A DNA stretch of 64,000 bases, taken from Erythroxylum novogranatense. Its lineage: Eukaryota; Streptophyta; Magnoliopsida; Malpighiales; Erythroxylaceae. Shown in pieces: positions 47,387-58,860 of the stretch. Numbering within the stretch: the stretch's first letter is position 1; every line of letters starts with the position of its first letter. Under the pieces are notes generated by a model that saw only the letters and a program-made list of their open reading frames with translations, did no database searches and had not been told where the DNA came from. Where the stretch lies: positions 90,590,977-90,654,976 of the forward strand of contig CM057226.1 of the NCBI GenBank assembly GCA_029891385.1, written 5' to 3'. A program made the translations under genes and the position numbers.

Positions 47387-47568
47387 AAAATGTTTATAAT
47401 AAACTACCATCTATCAACTCTATGCTTTCGAAAATTAACATTAAAAACTAGGTATCTATACCTTTGATTAGTTTTTGAAAATGTTTATAATAAACTACCA
47501 TCTATCAACTCTATGCTTTCGAAAATTAACATTAAAAACTAGGTATCTATACCTTTGATTAGTTTTTG
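47387..47568. repeat. Perfect 91-bp tandem duplication
   Basis: The 91 bases from 47387 (AAAATGTTTATAATAAAC) to 47477 (AGTTTTTG) are repeated directly at 47478-47568 with no difference that I can see. Confidence 0.9.
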
Positions 47569-48049
47569 AGCTATCACTTCATAAGAATCCATCCCATAAC
47601 ATCCCACTAGATGCCCAACTTAACCATCTACAACCTAAATGTTAAGCAATCCAGAAACTCAAAACATTGATGCCGTCAAAAGATGGAAGTGTTCAAAATA
47701 CTATACTTGCCAATCAAAGATGGATCTCATCATACTCCAAATAACGAGAAATGGGGCTTGTGAATTTTTAAAGAAGAATTCAAAAACGAATTAGGGCAAA
47801 TATTTGAGCTAGATATCGGGTTAACATTCATAGATAAATTAGGTTTAATCGATTGTTGTGTCTAATTTCTGTTACTTTTAATTGCCTTCATATCTTGATT
47901 TTGGTTACAAATCCTTGTGTTTTAATCCAAATGTGAGATTAATTAAGTGAAAATGGTGTGAATATTGCATGAATATTAATTGAGTTATTTTGTGAATTTT
48001 GCATTAAAACACTAAAGTTACGTAATTTTTGTATTAAATTTTATGCACG

Positions 48050-48215
48050 GTGATCGACCATGCAAGGTGGTGATTTTATGTCACACTCGTGACTCCCCAT
48101 GCACGGGTGTGCATGGGGATGTCACACCTGAGTCACACCCGTGACTCCCCATACATGGGTGTGACAAAGGGAGTCACACTTGTGACTCCCTATGCACTCC
48201 CGTGAGAAGTTTTAA
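48050..48215. repeat. GTGACTCCCCATGCAC repeat cluster with a strong hairpin
   Basis: Four or five imperfect copies of a TCACACYYGTGACTCCCYAT word lie in both orientations within 165 bp. CCCCATGCAC (48095-48104) and GTGCATGGGG (48109-48118) form a perfect 10-bp stem with a 4-base loop. The block is GC-rich in an AT-rich setting. Confidence 0.75.
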
Positions 48216-49520
48216 CATTAATTCTGGTTTTAATATGTGGCAGCTCACGATGTTAAGGCACACAACCCTAAACCTAAAGAGAGTTTAATAAAAAGGAAGA
48301 GAGGGTGGCGGCTGAGGATAATCATCTTTCATTCACTGTTTCATTAGTTTACTCACACAGAGACACATATATGGGAGGCCCAGAGAGATAAAGAAGAAGA
48401 AGATAAACAGAAGAGAGAAACAAAGAAGAAAACAAAGTGAATCAGGACAAATACTAAAACAATAGAGAGGTGAAAGCTTGGGAGAGGCAGAAAGTTAGAG
48501 TTGGAGTTAAATTCCATTCAACTTGAGCAAACATTCGTCTAGGGAAGAAGCTAAAGCAGAAGGCGAGAGCCAAAGCTGGAACCTTAAAAGGGACTATGTG
48601 ATCTCCATAACTCTTCATCCGATTGATTTATTTGCCTATTCTATTTCTCATTTGTTAATTTGTTTCTTTCATTTTACTATCTGTTATTAACTAACTTATA
48701 TTCTTATTAGTTTAGTCGAATATTATTTGTTTCTTTTGATAATCCATTCAATATTCACTATTTTATTATTGTTTTAATACTTTTGTTAATAATAACATGT
48801 GATTAAAGTGTTTAATAATGACGAATGTTGTGATATCCGTGACGGGCTGATCTCTTTTCTTGAGAATTAATACAACTATTTATTTGAATATGCATGATTG
48901 GGTTACGGATATATTGTCATATTTATTGTTGTGGTTTATAAGCTGAATGGATTTAATAGAATGGCCAAACTTTGCATCATTTGAGTGTTATGTGAAGATT
49001 TCAGAGATAACGTTTAATATGGATCGAGAAACCGTAGACACTTAAGTTAAGAACTAGAAATATATTAACTTAAGTGGTAATTTGTTGTCAAAATTTCATT
49101 ATTAATTCGGATAGTAACTTGTTGAATACGAAAATTAGATTAGCTCATTATTCGAATCGATTTAGAACCTATCTATTAATTTTAGTGAGACAACAATCCA
49201 ATCATTTTTTCTTAATCATGCATAGGAGATTAAATTAGTGTAATTAATTCTTAAGAGTTTTTCGACTTCGATTAATCTATTTGTCTTTGCTCCCAATTGA
49301 TTTCGTCTACTTTTTAATTTAATTTCGTAATTTTCCTTAAAATATTTCACTTAACAATCGAGATAGAATGTTTAGGAATGCATTGTTTTATTATTTATTT
49401 TAACCAATTTCACCTCCGTGGGAGACGACTCTAGGTTATCAGCTACAACTATCTCGTATATTTGTGAGTAAGATAGCTTAGATCTTTTTAGAACTTTTTG
49501 AGCATAACATCTATCTTGGG
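48216..49520 (+). other. Possible LTR or leader remnant of a retroelement
   Basis: A purine-rich leader-like stretch (about 48280-48560, rich in GAGAGA/AAGAAG) is followed by AT-rich DNA and, at about 49410, by CACCTCCGTGGGAGACGACT. That word resembles the short conserved sequence found before the primer-binding site in some Gypsy LTRs. No PBS, gag or LTR pair was found. Confidence 0.3.
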
Positions 49521-49784
49521 TTAAGTTAGTTAGGTTCGATGAGTTAGGTTTATTATTAGTTCAGGTTGAGTTAATAATATGGGTAAGATATCCTATTAGT
49601 AAAAATTATTGGTACATATGTCCATACGTTTCCATATAGTATTTACATTAGTTTGTTTAGTAGAACTCAACAATATGGGTTTTGTTAAAAATATTACAAA
49701 GACTTTTTAAATAATTTTAAAATTAATGAAATTTTTCAAAATAACTTAAATCATTAGGGAGGTTTTTATCTTTTCTCCTATAAG

Positions 49785-49930
49785 GTTATAAGCACAAGAA
49801 AAATAAACAATAGCTTCTCTCTCCCCTTATTCAAAAGTTTTATCATGTGAGCAGGTTCTCATCAAGATATTTATAAAACCGAATAGCAATTCTTATAATA
49901 CACATGTGCCAATTCTAGACATCTTTTGTT
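49785..49930. repeat. Unclassified dispersed repeat, fragment C
   Basis: GTTATAAGCAC, CTCTCTCCCCTTATTC, TTTTATCATGTGAG and ATCAAGATATTTATAAAAC match the right part of copy A (about 29728-29820) in the same order. Confidence 0.55.
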
Positions 49931-51277
49931 TTCTTTCTCTAGGTACATGTAATAATGCTCTCTTCCCTACATATGCAATTTTAGCCAATACTCCCAAATA
50001 TTACCAATATGAGAGAAAGTAGTTATCTCATTTCATTTATCATTAGTATCCTTTTCTTCCTCAGTTAATTTAACTATTGATCTCTTAATACCACCTAGTT
50101 TGTGCATTGAAACAATAAAATTATATGTAAATTTTATTTGTTACAATCTTATATAATTTGTTTCTTACCAAATCCAACCTAATTTAAATATTACTTTAAT
50201 AAGACATAAAATCCTTTCAAATCTTGAAATCCATTAAAAATGTGTTTTCAGATAAGGTAGCCTATCACGAACACAGTTTGAGTCACATTTACATTGTTTC
50301 TTTTCGTAATTGGGTTTAAACACGCCTATATATATATTACAATTCATGTTCTCCACTTTATCTATTTGTATGTGAATACGAGTATTGACACACCTGTGTT
50401 TTAGGTCGTGCACTTTGCTGCATCTATCCTTACATGAACATGGTACTAACATGCTTGTATTTTAGATTATATCCTTCTTCAAAAAATCGTTCACCATTTC
50501 AACATCCATGTTTTCATCTTCAATTTAGAGTATATTTCATCATGCACAATTGTGAACTACGCTGTATTCACTCAAAGACTTTTAAGAAATATTTGTATTT
50601 TGTTAAATACTATAAAAGTGCTTGTTAATATATATAAGTCATATATAATAGTCATTACAATGTGTTATGTACTTATGTATAAATAATACCAAACTACTAA
50701 GAAATGGACAACTTATAACTAAGCTTAACAACTATACTCATAAATGTTTGTAAAAGGCTTAATCATATGATGCATCTTATGATCTGTTTGCTCTCTAGAG
50801 TATGATTCATAGTTCATAAAACCCAAATTACTAATAATTGTAAAGGTGACACAACAACTTTACCTATTGTAATGACACCTAACATTAGACTTGGTACTGG
50901 GTTGACCCAAGTTGGGTTTGTCTAACCTCGAGCTCGACTTGAAATTTTATTTCTGGGTTTAGTTTCGATCTAATAGCTGATTGAAATTGAGGACTTGGGT
51001 GCCCTGAAGCTCAATTGGGTTCATATCAAGCCTAATTATTTTTAATTTAAAGTTTAAAATGATGTCACATTATCAAGCAGAGTTTATGCTCGAGGTACTT
51101 GACTTGGTTATGTTCAATGTCCAAAATTTTTATATAAAAATGATATCATTTTTACGTGAAAATTTTGAGTTTCAAGTTAGGTCAAACCAGATTGAACAGT
51201 TTGAGCTCGAGATTAGGTCGAAGTCCTAAAATTAAAAGAAAATTGAGCCTAACCCAAAATCTGAGCAACTAGGGTCA
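49931..51277. other. Interval without a recognisable gene
   Basis: 50234-50628 has frames on both strands with no recognised motif. 50890-51277 repeats words such as GAGCTCGA and TTGGGTT, giving a MITE-like look, but no clean ends were found. Confidence 0.35.
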
Positions 51278-51455
51278 AACCCATTGGCTTTATATCATAC
51301 GAGGTTAGGCCAAATAGAGCCTAGGCTAAAATGTTATCCTCACTCCTAAAAGTTTTTAAACAATCCAAAACCCATTAAACTCAAGTGGAATCCCGTTAAC
51401 TTCGTATCGGACCAGGTCAGGTCAAATCTAGCCTGAGCTACAATGTCATCCTTAC
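51278..51455. repeat. Two related segments ending in a (G)CTA(A/C)AATGT(T/C)ATCCT(C/T)AC word
   Basis: AACCCATT...GAGCCTAGGCTAAAATGTTATC (51278 to about 51345) and AACCCATT...TAGCCTGAGCTACAATGTCATC (about 51369-51455) are collinear, diverged copies. The terminal word resembles the end of hAT-type MITEs, but no partner terminus or target duplication was identified. Confidence 0.4.
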
Positions 51456-52560
51456 ATAACATATAATGGAAAATTTATCTTCTAATGATTCTTTTTCTTG
51501 CAATTATTTAAATAAGATAACGTGTATTCTAAAACTCCCCATGATCATTGTTTAAAAGTTTAAAATAATTTTTTGGTATAGATAAACTCTAAATACTGAA
51601 ACAAAAATTTTTGAAATGAGAGTTTATAAGAAGATATTTAATGTGTTACTATGTTGATTTTAAAAGTTAGAAAATATATGGAAATTAGAGTATTATTGGG
51701 TACCTAAAATTATACACCTTATGTACATGAAAAAGTGTAGGTGGAAGATAATAAAGAATATGATTATTTGCGTTTTTGTTTTTGCATTATTTATCATATC
51801 TTATACTAAATCAATTAGTCTATCTAATATTAATATTATTTATTTCATAAGTATTTTATTCAATAAAATGGATTAAATTATAGTAAAATATTAAATCTTT
51901 CTGTATCATAATTTGTTAAATATCACACTCACCATTTATAAGGGTTAAAATTGGACCTTAACATTACATAACAAATCAAATTTAAAAGGGTCATTTAAAG
52001 CAAATATAATGTTATCATTAATAAACTTCAAAATAATTATCATTCTATACCTGATTTGTTCTAACTTGAATAGTTATATGTTTTTAATTGTCGATGGAAA
52101 TGGTATCTAAAATAATGTTATTTTAGTTTGATTTTCAAAATTGGTCGTTGGTCTTCAATTTTTAAATTTGTAAATTAAAATAACACCATCTTAAAAAGGA
52201 GTTCATGTCTTTCATGTAGGTTTTGGAGCAATCTTTTAGACTTGAATTTGATTTAAAATTCAGTTAATTCAAATTTAGCTTATTGACTTTAAGATGAGCA
52301 TAAATCTATATTGCCAAGACAAATTGCAGACATGTAAGTCCTCAAATTCTTATCTCAACTTTTATAACGGTATTGTTAAATTTGGGGAGATTTCGGTTGA
52401 ATTAATGACATTAGAATATATTTACACTTTGCAAACGATACGAGTAAAGTACAGCAAATCATTGGAATTTCTAACAATCTCAAACATTAGATTTTATTTG
52501 ATATTTAATCCGTAAAAAAGAAAAATTCCAAATGGGGAAATAGTTCATTAGGAGTCCCCG
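51456..52560. other. AT-rich interval without a recognisable gene
   Basis: A 73-codon frame at 52294-52515 has no recognised motif. Nothing else noted. Confidence 0.35.
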
Positions 52561-52568
52561 TTGTTACT

Positions 52569-52923
52569 AGCTCTGTTTTGAAAATCGGACCAGATCGGTT
52601 GGTTCAACCGGTGAGTAGTCGCTTATCCGGTCTGGTTCACCCTAAAAAATCGGTTCTCAATTGAACAAGTGAGAATTGGTCAAAACCAGTCGAACCGGTC
52701 AAAACAGACCAATCCGACCACTTGTTCAATAAGATTTTTATTTTTTTATTTTTTTTTATATTTTTTTGGTATTTTTTGTTTTTTAATATTATTAATATTA
52801 TATATAATTAAATATAATTATTGCATAATTATGATGTCACACCGGTTCGACCGGTGGTTGAACCGGTCAAACCGTTGAACAATAAAACCTCCGATTCAAT
52901 GACCGGTTCGGGTTTTAAAACAC
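52569..52923. mobile_element. MITE with TGTTTTRAAAAYCGRACC ends, about 355 bp (hAT-like)
   Basis: The left end (TGTTTTGAAAATCGGACC from 52574) and the reverse complement of the right end (TGTTTTAAAACCCGAACC) form inverted repeats. Both arms continue with GGTTCAACCGGT-type words. TTGTTACT occurs directly outside both ends (52561-52568 and 52924-52931), an 8-bp duplication as for hAT elements; the next base differs (A/G), so a diverged 9-bp Mutator-type duplication is the alternative. The centre is a T-rich, AT-rich spacer. The 69-codon frame across it is not a gene. Confidence 0.85.
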
Positions 52924-53039
52924 TTGTTACTGGTGGTCCGTTGACTGTTCAATTAGACGGGAACAGGCCCAGATTGAGCTGTAAATGATTACAATGGCCA
53001 ATTTAACTGTAACTTCATATTATTTAAATAAACTTCATT

Positions 53040-53452
53040 CTTGGTCGGGTCGGCAGTGTCGAGCCCGAATCCAGTCAAGACGACCCGTGGGCCGATCGGT
53101 CCATTCATCAGAGATCAGTCTTATGCCTAAGCCCATGCCCTCCTTGACCCATCTATAGAAAGAAGTCTCCCATGCAAACACGTAAAGACCTAAACCTAAC
53201 TGCAAAACCATATATAAGGTATAATTCTCTCATAATTGAGGTACGAAATCATAACCTAGTTCTTTTCTCTGCATTGATCAACCTTACCTTCACCAAAAGA
53301 CTTACTTGAGCGTCGGAGGGGCTAATCGAGACACAACCCCCGACATGCCTTCTTTGTTTTTCAGGTATCTTTGCGTCAGACTCATCACAAAAAGCAGCAG
53401 ACTGATGGAACAGAACGGCAACGCACAGTTCAACCAAAATCTGGCAGAACCA
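53040..53452 (+). repeat. 3' part of the 5' LTR of a Tat-type Gypsy element
   Basis: GC-richer sequence with a TATA box (ATATATAAGG, about 53211-53220) runs to a primer-binding-site-like sequence at 53454. The LTR start was not located, so its left limit is uncertain; the MITE target duplication ends at 52931. Confidence 0.55.
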
Positions 53453-53453
53453 A

Positions 53454-53471
53454 TTGGCGTCCACCGTGGGG
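53454..53471 (+). other. Primer-binding site of the Tat-type Gypsy element
   Basis: TTGGCGTCCACCGTGGGG follows a CCA, the usual LTR end. The TTGGCG...GTGGGG pattern is typical directly after the 5' LTR of many plant Gypsy elements. I could not assign the primer tRNA. Confidence 0.6.
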
Positions 53472-53524
53472 CCCGACTTTCGGGCACCACGTCCAGAAAC
53501 ACACAGATCAGTCAGACGGCGGCG

Positions 53525-54308
53525 ATGAACCCTGATATAGCCGCTGTTGCGGCTCTGGCGATGCAACGCATAGGTTTGCAGCTACCTGCAACTCTGCCGC
53601 CTGCACCACATGTTTCCCGCACGGAATCCTCAGATCCTAACGATCAACCACAACCTCAGGATTTAGAACAAGAAGAACAGAGTGTCACTTTAGAGGATAA
53701 CGCTGCACTCAATATACACCCGAATCTCCGACACCGATCGGATGCAGATCCTCTCCCGCCTGTGCACACCTCCCTCACCAGGAAACAGATTGAGGAAGCG
53801 ACTGATCTATTGATCCGCCAGATCGGATTAACGCAGCTATGAGCTTCCGTCCAGATCGCCTGACATCACAATACAGCTCTCCCTTCACTCCGAAAATTTT
53901 GGATAGCCTCCCAGCACCCGGAACCAAAATACCAACGCCTGAAAAATACACTGGCAAGACCGACCCCCTGGATTACTTACAACACTTCCAGTCGATGATG
54001 AATCTGCACTGTGTGCCAGATGCCATCCAATGTAAGGCTTTCTGCACGGCCTTTCAAGAGGGAGCCCGACGATGATTCAATAGTCTACCCCCGGGCTGTA
54101 TCACCTGCTTTGAGGATTTTAGGCTACTTTTTCTCGATAAGTTCGTCACCAGTAAACGGCCACAGAAGACAGCTTTGGAGGTGATGCAACTTACCCAAGG
54201 AAAGAATGAAAGTCTGCGCGAGTTCATCACTTGGTTCAATAACGAAGCGATCGAGGTCCCCGACCTCACTTGCTCGTCTATGCTGGCCGTGCTAATGAGC
54301 AATACGAG
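53525..54308 (+). pseudogene. Tat-type Gypsy gag, frameshifted, interrupted by the Tekay element
   Basis: Gag forms the particle that packages the element RNA. The frame starts at 53525 after the PBS (MNPDIAAVAALAMQRIG) and runs to TGA at 53840-53842. A frame shifted by one carries the retrotransposon gag domain: YSSPFTPKILDSLPAPG, YTGKTDPLDYLQHFQS, PDAIQCKAF, then after a stop FNSLPPGCI and QGKNESLREFITWFNNEA. The stop at 54073-54075 (TGA) stands where this family has tryptophan. Gag is cut off at 54308, where the LTR of the nested element starts. The remaining gag and the protease are missing; RT reappears at 62751. Confidence 0.85.
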
Positions 54309-56590
54309 TGTTGGACCCCGCTGCCGGAGCCCAACGTCTGACATGAGAGCGTGGCGGGAAAACGTGAGATTCATACATTTAAAAGAAAAAGAAAAGCCCG
54401 CGGAAGGTTAATGGCCCTGCTGGAAAGTAAGCTTGAAACCCGCTTTCATGCATAATTTAAACAATAACATCCAAACATGCAATTTAACGATTTAGAAAAG
54501 GAGACCATCGGAAGTTCAATGGACCCATCGTGAAACTTTCATACTTTTAAACATATTCATAATTCATGCTCCAAAGAAGAGTTTCATAAAGCCTTACGAA
54601 TTATCTCAAATCAAATTACAACTTTGAGTTCAAGAGCCAAAAGTATAAAACACTCTTGAACCAATGATACTTGAAATGAAACTAAAGTCTTGGAACATAA
54701 TCAAACATATGAAATGAAAAGCGGAGTGTCTTGCGAAACTCGTGACTCACTCGATCTACGGCTCGTCACTGTATGGAGGAGATTGGAGGGTGAGCTATAA
54801 AGCTCGTGGGAACATATTTATAATATCGTAATAAGCAAAATATTCAAAACTATCTCATTGCCGTAATACTTGCTGAAATCATGATACTTGAGCATGTATG
54901 GGTCATTTCTTGAAAATACTTGATTCTTGAAATAATCCATGATGCATGTCACATAACAAAACATAGACATAACATGATGGTTTGGGTGTCCGGGTTAGTG
55001 ACGTACTACACATGCCATCGAAATGTTGATGTGTAGGCGTAGTTTCATGAGGGAATCCTTGTGGGATAACCTGCGCCGCGATCGGGCAAAGCGGAGAAGT
55101 CTTTTCGTGAGTCAATATGCACTTGACTATCTTGAGGGACACCACAAACCCACATAAGTATGCATAATTCATGTTCTTGTAAACTTGTTTGCCAAACTGG
55201 CACTTGCTTGTAATCTTGCTTGTAAACTTGCTAGTCATGTATTTCGTAATACTTGAATTCATGTACTTGTATTCGTAAAAAGGAGAACACTCCTTTGTGA
55301 AAAATCTTGATAATAATCATGAATGCAAAACACATAGCAGAAAATAATCATTCATGGTAGTATGCAATGCGATCGTGAATGATGTAATATAAATGCATGA
55401 GATCTTGCTTGATTTGAACTAAACAATGAGTACTTAGTTACTTTATTATAAACATGAACCCACCTGAATTCCTTGCTTGTCTTGCCTAGGAATGAGTTTC
55501 CTCTTGAGCCTCTTGATCCTCTTGCCTCTCTTGATCTCCTAAAATAAGAACCAAAATCTTATTCAAAATCTCATGTTGAAACCATAATTCCATTCTTAAC
55601 TTCCATCTAAAATTCCATAATCTTAGAAACCAATTCATAATTTCATCACTTCATAAGACTTGTAGATCTATCTCTCTAGTTCACAACGCCTCTAAAATCA
55701 CCCCAAAAGGACTTCTGTAGCAAAAGATATGATCAAAACACTAAAAATACTTCTGCTGGAAAAACTGGCCTCGCCGCGACGAGCTGCCTGGCACGCCACG
55801 GCGTGCGGCCCTCTATCGCATGTCGCGGCGTGTGGCTCAGCGCGTCGGGGCGTGCGGCTCTTGCACACGTCGCGGCGTGCGGCCTTGAAGCTCGTCGCGA
55901 TGTGCGGGGCTCCGAACCCAGATTTTCGACAGATCTTCAACATTTCCGACTCTTAATCCTTTCCTTTCTCAACTACAACACATCTAAACCATGAATCAAG
56001 TCATATACTTCCATTCTAACCTCATTCTAACTCAAAAACATCAACAAAAACACAAACCCAAGCAAATCTACAACATTTCACCATAAACCCTAAAACAACG
56101 ATTTCTCCCTCAATCCATGCAAAACTAAGGTTAGATTCAACCTAAACAAGTGTAGAAGAGTTAATCTTACCTTAAGGATGCTTGAAATCTGTCAAGAATC
56201 CTCAAACAAAACTTTCTCTTTTCCTCTTCTTCTTCTTTCTTCACCGCCGCCGCCCTCCTTCGTTTCTTCTTTCTCTTCCTCTTTCTATTCTTCTTTTCTT
56301 TCTTTATTTCTTTTCTTCTTTTTAATCTTTAAACCCTAACCTCTTAAACCTACAACATGGGCAAGGACTATTATGCCCTCCTACACTTAGCCTAAAACAT
56401 CCTAACTCATGTGCTTTGCCTATTTTGCCCTTACACATTTTTACCCTTTCATAAATATTACTCCATACTAAACTCAATAATTCTAATTTTCCACTAATAA
56501 TTTCATTAAAATCAAACTAAACCATAAATCATAAATCAAAATAAATCCATACTTAATAACTTCAAGAAAACAAAAATTTGGGGCCTAACA
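54309..56590 (-). repeat. 3' LTR of the Tekay element, 2,282 bp
   Basis: On the plus strand it runs from TGTTGGACCCC (54309) to GGGGCCTAACA (56590), TG...CA. On the minus strand it starts TGTTAGGCCCC directly after the purine tract AAGAGGGGAAGAAA. It is collinear with 61463-62750 over its first 1.3 kb (plus-strand order). A CT-rich run (56215-56330) and a GC-rich repeat block (55766-55915) lie inside it. Confidence 0.9.
55766..55915. repeat. GC-rich CGTCGCGGCGTGCGGC repeats within the LTR
   Basis: Five or six imperfect units of about 25-30 bp share GTCGCGGCGTGYGGC-like cores. It is the most GC-rich segment of the window. It has no counterpart in the truncated 5' LTR. Frames through it on both strands are by-products of base composition. 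Confidence 0.75.
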
Positions 56591-56604
56591 TTTCTTCCCC
56601 TCTT
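56591..56604 (-). other. Polypurine tract of the Tekay element
   Basis: The minus strand reads AAGAGGGGAAGAAA immediately before the LTR start TGTTAGGCC and just after the integrase reading frame ends, the expected second-strand priming site. Confidence 0.8.
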
Positions 56605-57676
56605 AAAAGAAATTTCGTCCTCGAAATTTACCTGAATCATCGAAAAGACCTGGATACTTCTCCTTCATAGCGTCCAAAGGCTCCCACGTGGCTTCTTCCA
56701 CTGCATGGTTCCTCCACAGAACCTTAACGAGCTGAACTATCTTATTCCTGAGGACTTTCTCCTTGGTGTCCAAGATCGCTATTGGAATCTCCTCATAACT
56801 TAAGTCATCTCTTAACTGAATGTCTGAAACCTGGATGACATGAGAAGGATCTGATCTGTACCTCCTCAGCATGGAAACGTGAAAGACAACGTGGATCTGA
56901 GACAACTCTGGCGGTAACGCCAATCTGTAAGCTAAAGGCCCGATCCTCTCAAGAATCTCATACGGACCCACATATCTTGAACTTAACTTGCCTTTCTTGC
57001 CAAACCGTAATACCCCCTTCCAAGGAGATGTCTTGAGAAACACTTTCTCACCAACATCATACTTCATCTCCTTCCGATGAGCATCAGTGTAACTCTTCAT
57101 CCTATCCTGGGCTGTCTTAAGCCGCTGCTTAACCAGATTGACTTTATCCACTGTCATCTGAATCAACTCTGGTCCGACTAATTTCCTCTCCCCCTCTTCG
57201 TCCCAACATATCAGAGTTCTACACCTCCGTCCATACAAAGCCTCATATGGAGCCATCTGAATGCTAGAGTGGTACGAGTTGTTATAAGCAAACTCGACCA
57301 ATGGCAAATGCTCATCCCAAGCTCCCTTGAAATCCATAACACATGCTCTGAGCATTCCCTCCAGTGTCCGAATGGTCCTCTCAGATTGACCATCCGTCTG
57401 AGGGTGAAATGCCGTACTAAAATGTAGCTTAGTACCTAAAGCTTCCTGCAAGCTTCCCCAAAATCTCGATGTGAATCGAGGATCTCTGTCAGATACTATA
57501 GAATCTGGAATCTCGTGCAATCTCACTATCTCATCAATGTACTTCCTGGCTAGCACATGCAATGAATCAGTCTGCTTGATTGTCAGAAAATGGGTTGACT
57601 TCGTCAACCGATCCACTATAACCCATATGGCATCATGCTTCCTGCTAGTCTTAGGCAACCCCATCAGAAAATCCAT
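56603..57676 (-). CDS. Tekay integrase with C-terminal chromodomain
   Basis: Integrase inserts the element DNA into the genome, and the chromodomain steers it to marked chromatin. The open frame has 357 codons. The catalytic residues are all present: D22 ([12 protein letters not shown]), D63 (VSDRDPRF) and E99 ([12 protein letters not shown]), with exactly 35 residues between the last two. [12 protein letters not shown] and [13 protein letters not shown] form the GPY/F-type region. [18 protein letters not shown], then [19 protein letters not shown], is the chromodomain of the Tekay/Del group. The initial ATG is not the true start: the zinc-binding N-terminus lies upstream in other frames, reading MHQCSTGM near 57860 and then SVLCVVSQG. 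The downstream purine tract overlaps its end. Confidence 0.92.
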   Translation of the reverse strand: MDFLMGLPKTSRKHDAIWVIVDRLTKSTHFLTIKQTDSLHVLARKYIDEIVRLHEIPDSIVSDRDPRFTSRFWGSLQEALGTKLHFSTAFHPQTDGQSERTIRTLEGMLRACVMDFKGAWDEHLPLVEFAYNNSYHSSIQMAPYEALYGRRCRTLICWDEEGERKLVGPELIQMTVDKVNLVKQRLKTAQDRMKSYTDAHRKEMKYDVGEKVFLKTSPWKGVLRFGKKGKLSSRYVGPYEILERIGPLAYRLALPPELSQIHVVFHVSMLRRYRSDPSHVIQVSDIQLRDDLSYEEIPIAILDTKEKVLRNKIVQLVKVLWRNHAVEEATWEPLDAMKEKYPGLFDDSGKFRGRNFF

Positions 57677-58829
57677 GGTTACTCTTTGCCACTTCCACTG
57701 TGAATGACAATGGCCTTAACTTGCTGAAGGCGCTGGTGTTCAAACCTTGACTCACGACACACAAGACACTTCTTGACATACTGCTACATCCCTCTTCATG
57801 CCCTTCCACCGTAAATGCTCTCTCAAATCTCTCAGACATCCCGGTGCTACACTGGTGCATGGCATAAGGCGCATTATGTGCCTCATCTAAAATCTCATCC
57901 TTAACTTCCTTGCTGTCTGGAATACAAAGTCTGTCTCCCACTTTCATAAGTCCATCATCTCTCACTACTACCTCAGAAACCTTACCATTCAGAATTTCCT
58001 CCCTAAGCTTGCTTAAACCTGCATCCTGAGCCTGCAACTCCATAACCTTCTCCCTGAGTATAGGCCTTACTCTGAAAGTAGCTAAGAGACAATCTGGTTC
58101 CTCCTGCTTCAAGCTTATCTTAAGCTTGGCCATCTCTTCCAATAAAGGAAGATAAACTGACTGAACATGAGCAATAGAAGACTTCCTGCTCAAAGCATCT
58201 GCCACTACATTCGCCTTGCCTAGGTGGTACTCAATCAACAAATCATAGTCCTTGAGTAACTCAATCCACCTTCTCTGCCTCAAATTCAACTCCTTCTGAC
58301 CCAGTAAGTACTTGAGGCTCTTGTGATCTGTAAAGATCCGTGTCTGAACTCCATAAAGATAATGTCTCCAAATCTTCAAGGCAAAAATCACTACTGCCAA
58401 CTCCAAATCATGAGTCGGATAATTCAACTCATACTACTTCAGTTGCCTTGAAGCATATGCTATCACTCTGTCTCCCTGCATTAACACACAACCTAAACCC
58501 TTCCTCGAGGCATCACTGTACACTGCATAGCCTTCATCACCCGAAGGCAAAATCAGCACTGGAGCACTTGTCAACCTGAGCTTGAGCTCCTCAAAACTCT
58601 TCTGGCACTCATCAGTCCATATAAACTTCTGATTCTTCCTCAATAGGTTGGTCATTGGAGCAGCTATCATGGAAAATCCTTCTACAAACCTCCTGTAGTA
58701 ACCTGCAAGGCCCAGAAAACTTCTTACCTCTGTCACTGTCTTGGGTGCATGCCAACTTACTACTGCTTCAACTTTTCTCGGATCAACATGTACACCATCC
58801 TGTGAAATCACATGTCCAAGGAAAGTCAC
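57651..58829 (-). pseudogene. Tekay RT C-terminus, RNase H and integrase zinc region, broken
   Basis: 58829-58434 reads [12 protein letters not shown] and [14 protein letters not shown], the end of RT, then [14 protein letters not shown] and [18 protein letters not shown], the start of RNase H with its first aspartate. A TAG at 58436-58434 stands where AAG (lysine) is expected in QLKxYE. The frame continues at 58427 with [31 protein letters not shown] and [14 protein letters not shown], so the RNase H acidic residues remain. After about 57850 frameshifts scramble the integrase HHCC zinc region before the 57676 frame begins. Confidence 0.88.
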
Positions 58830-58860
58830 CTCGTGAAGCCGTAACTCACACTTCTTGAAC

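Noticed and set aside
52669..52878. 69-codon frame with a hydrophobic run
   Set aside because: It lies wholly inside the MITE, and the hydrophobic run is the T-rich spacer.
55729..55956. GC-rich frames on both strands (for example RRAAWHATACGP)
   Set aside because: They come from the GC-rich tandem array within a non-coding LTR.
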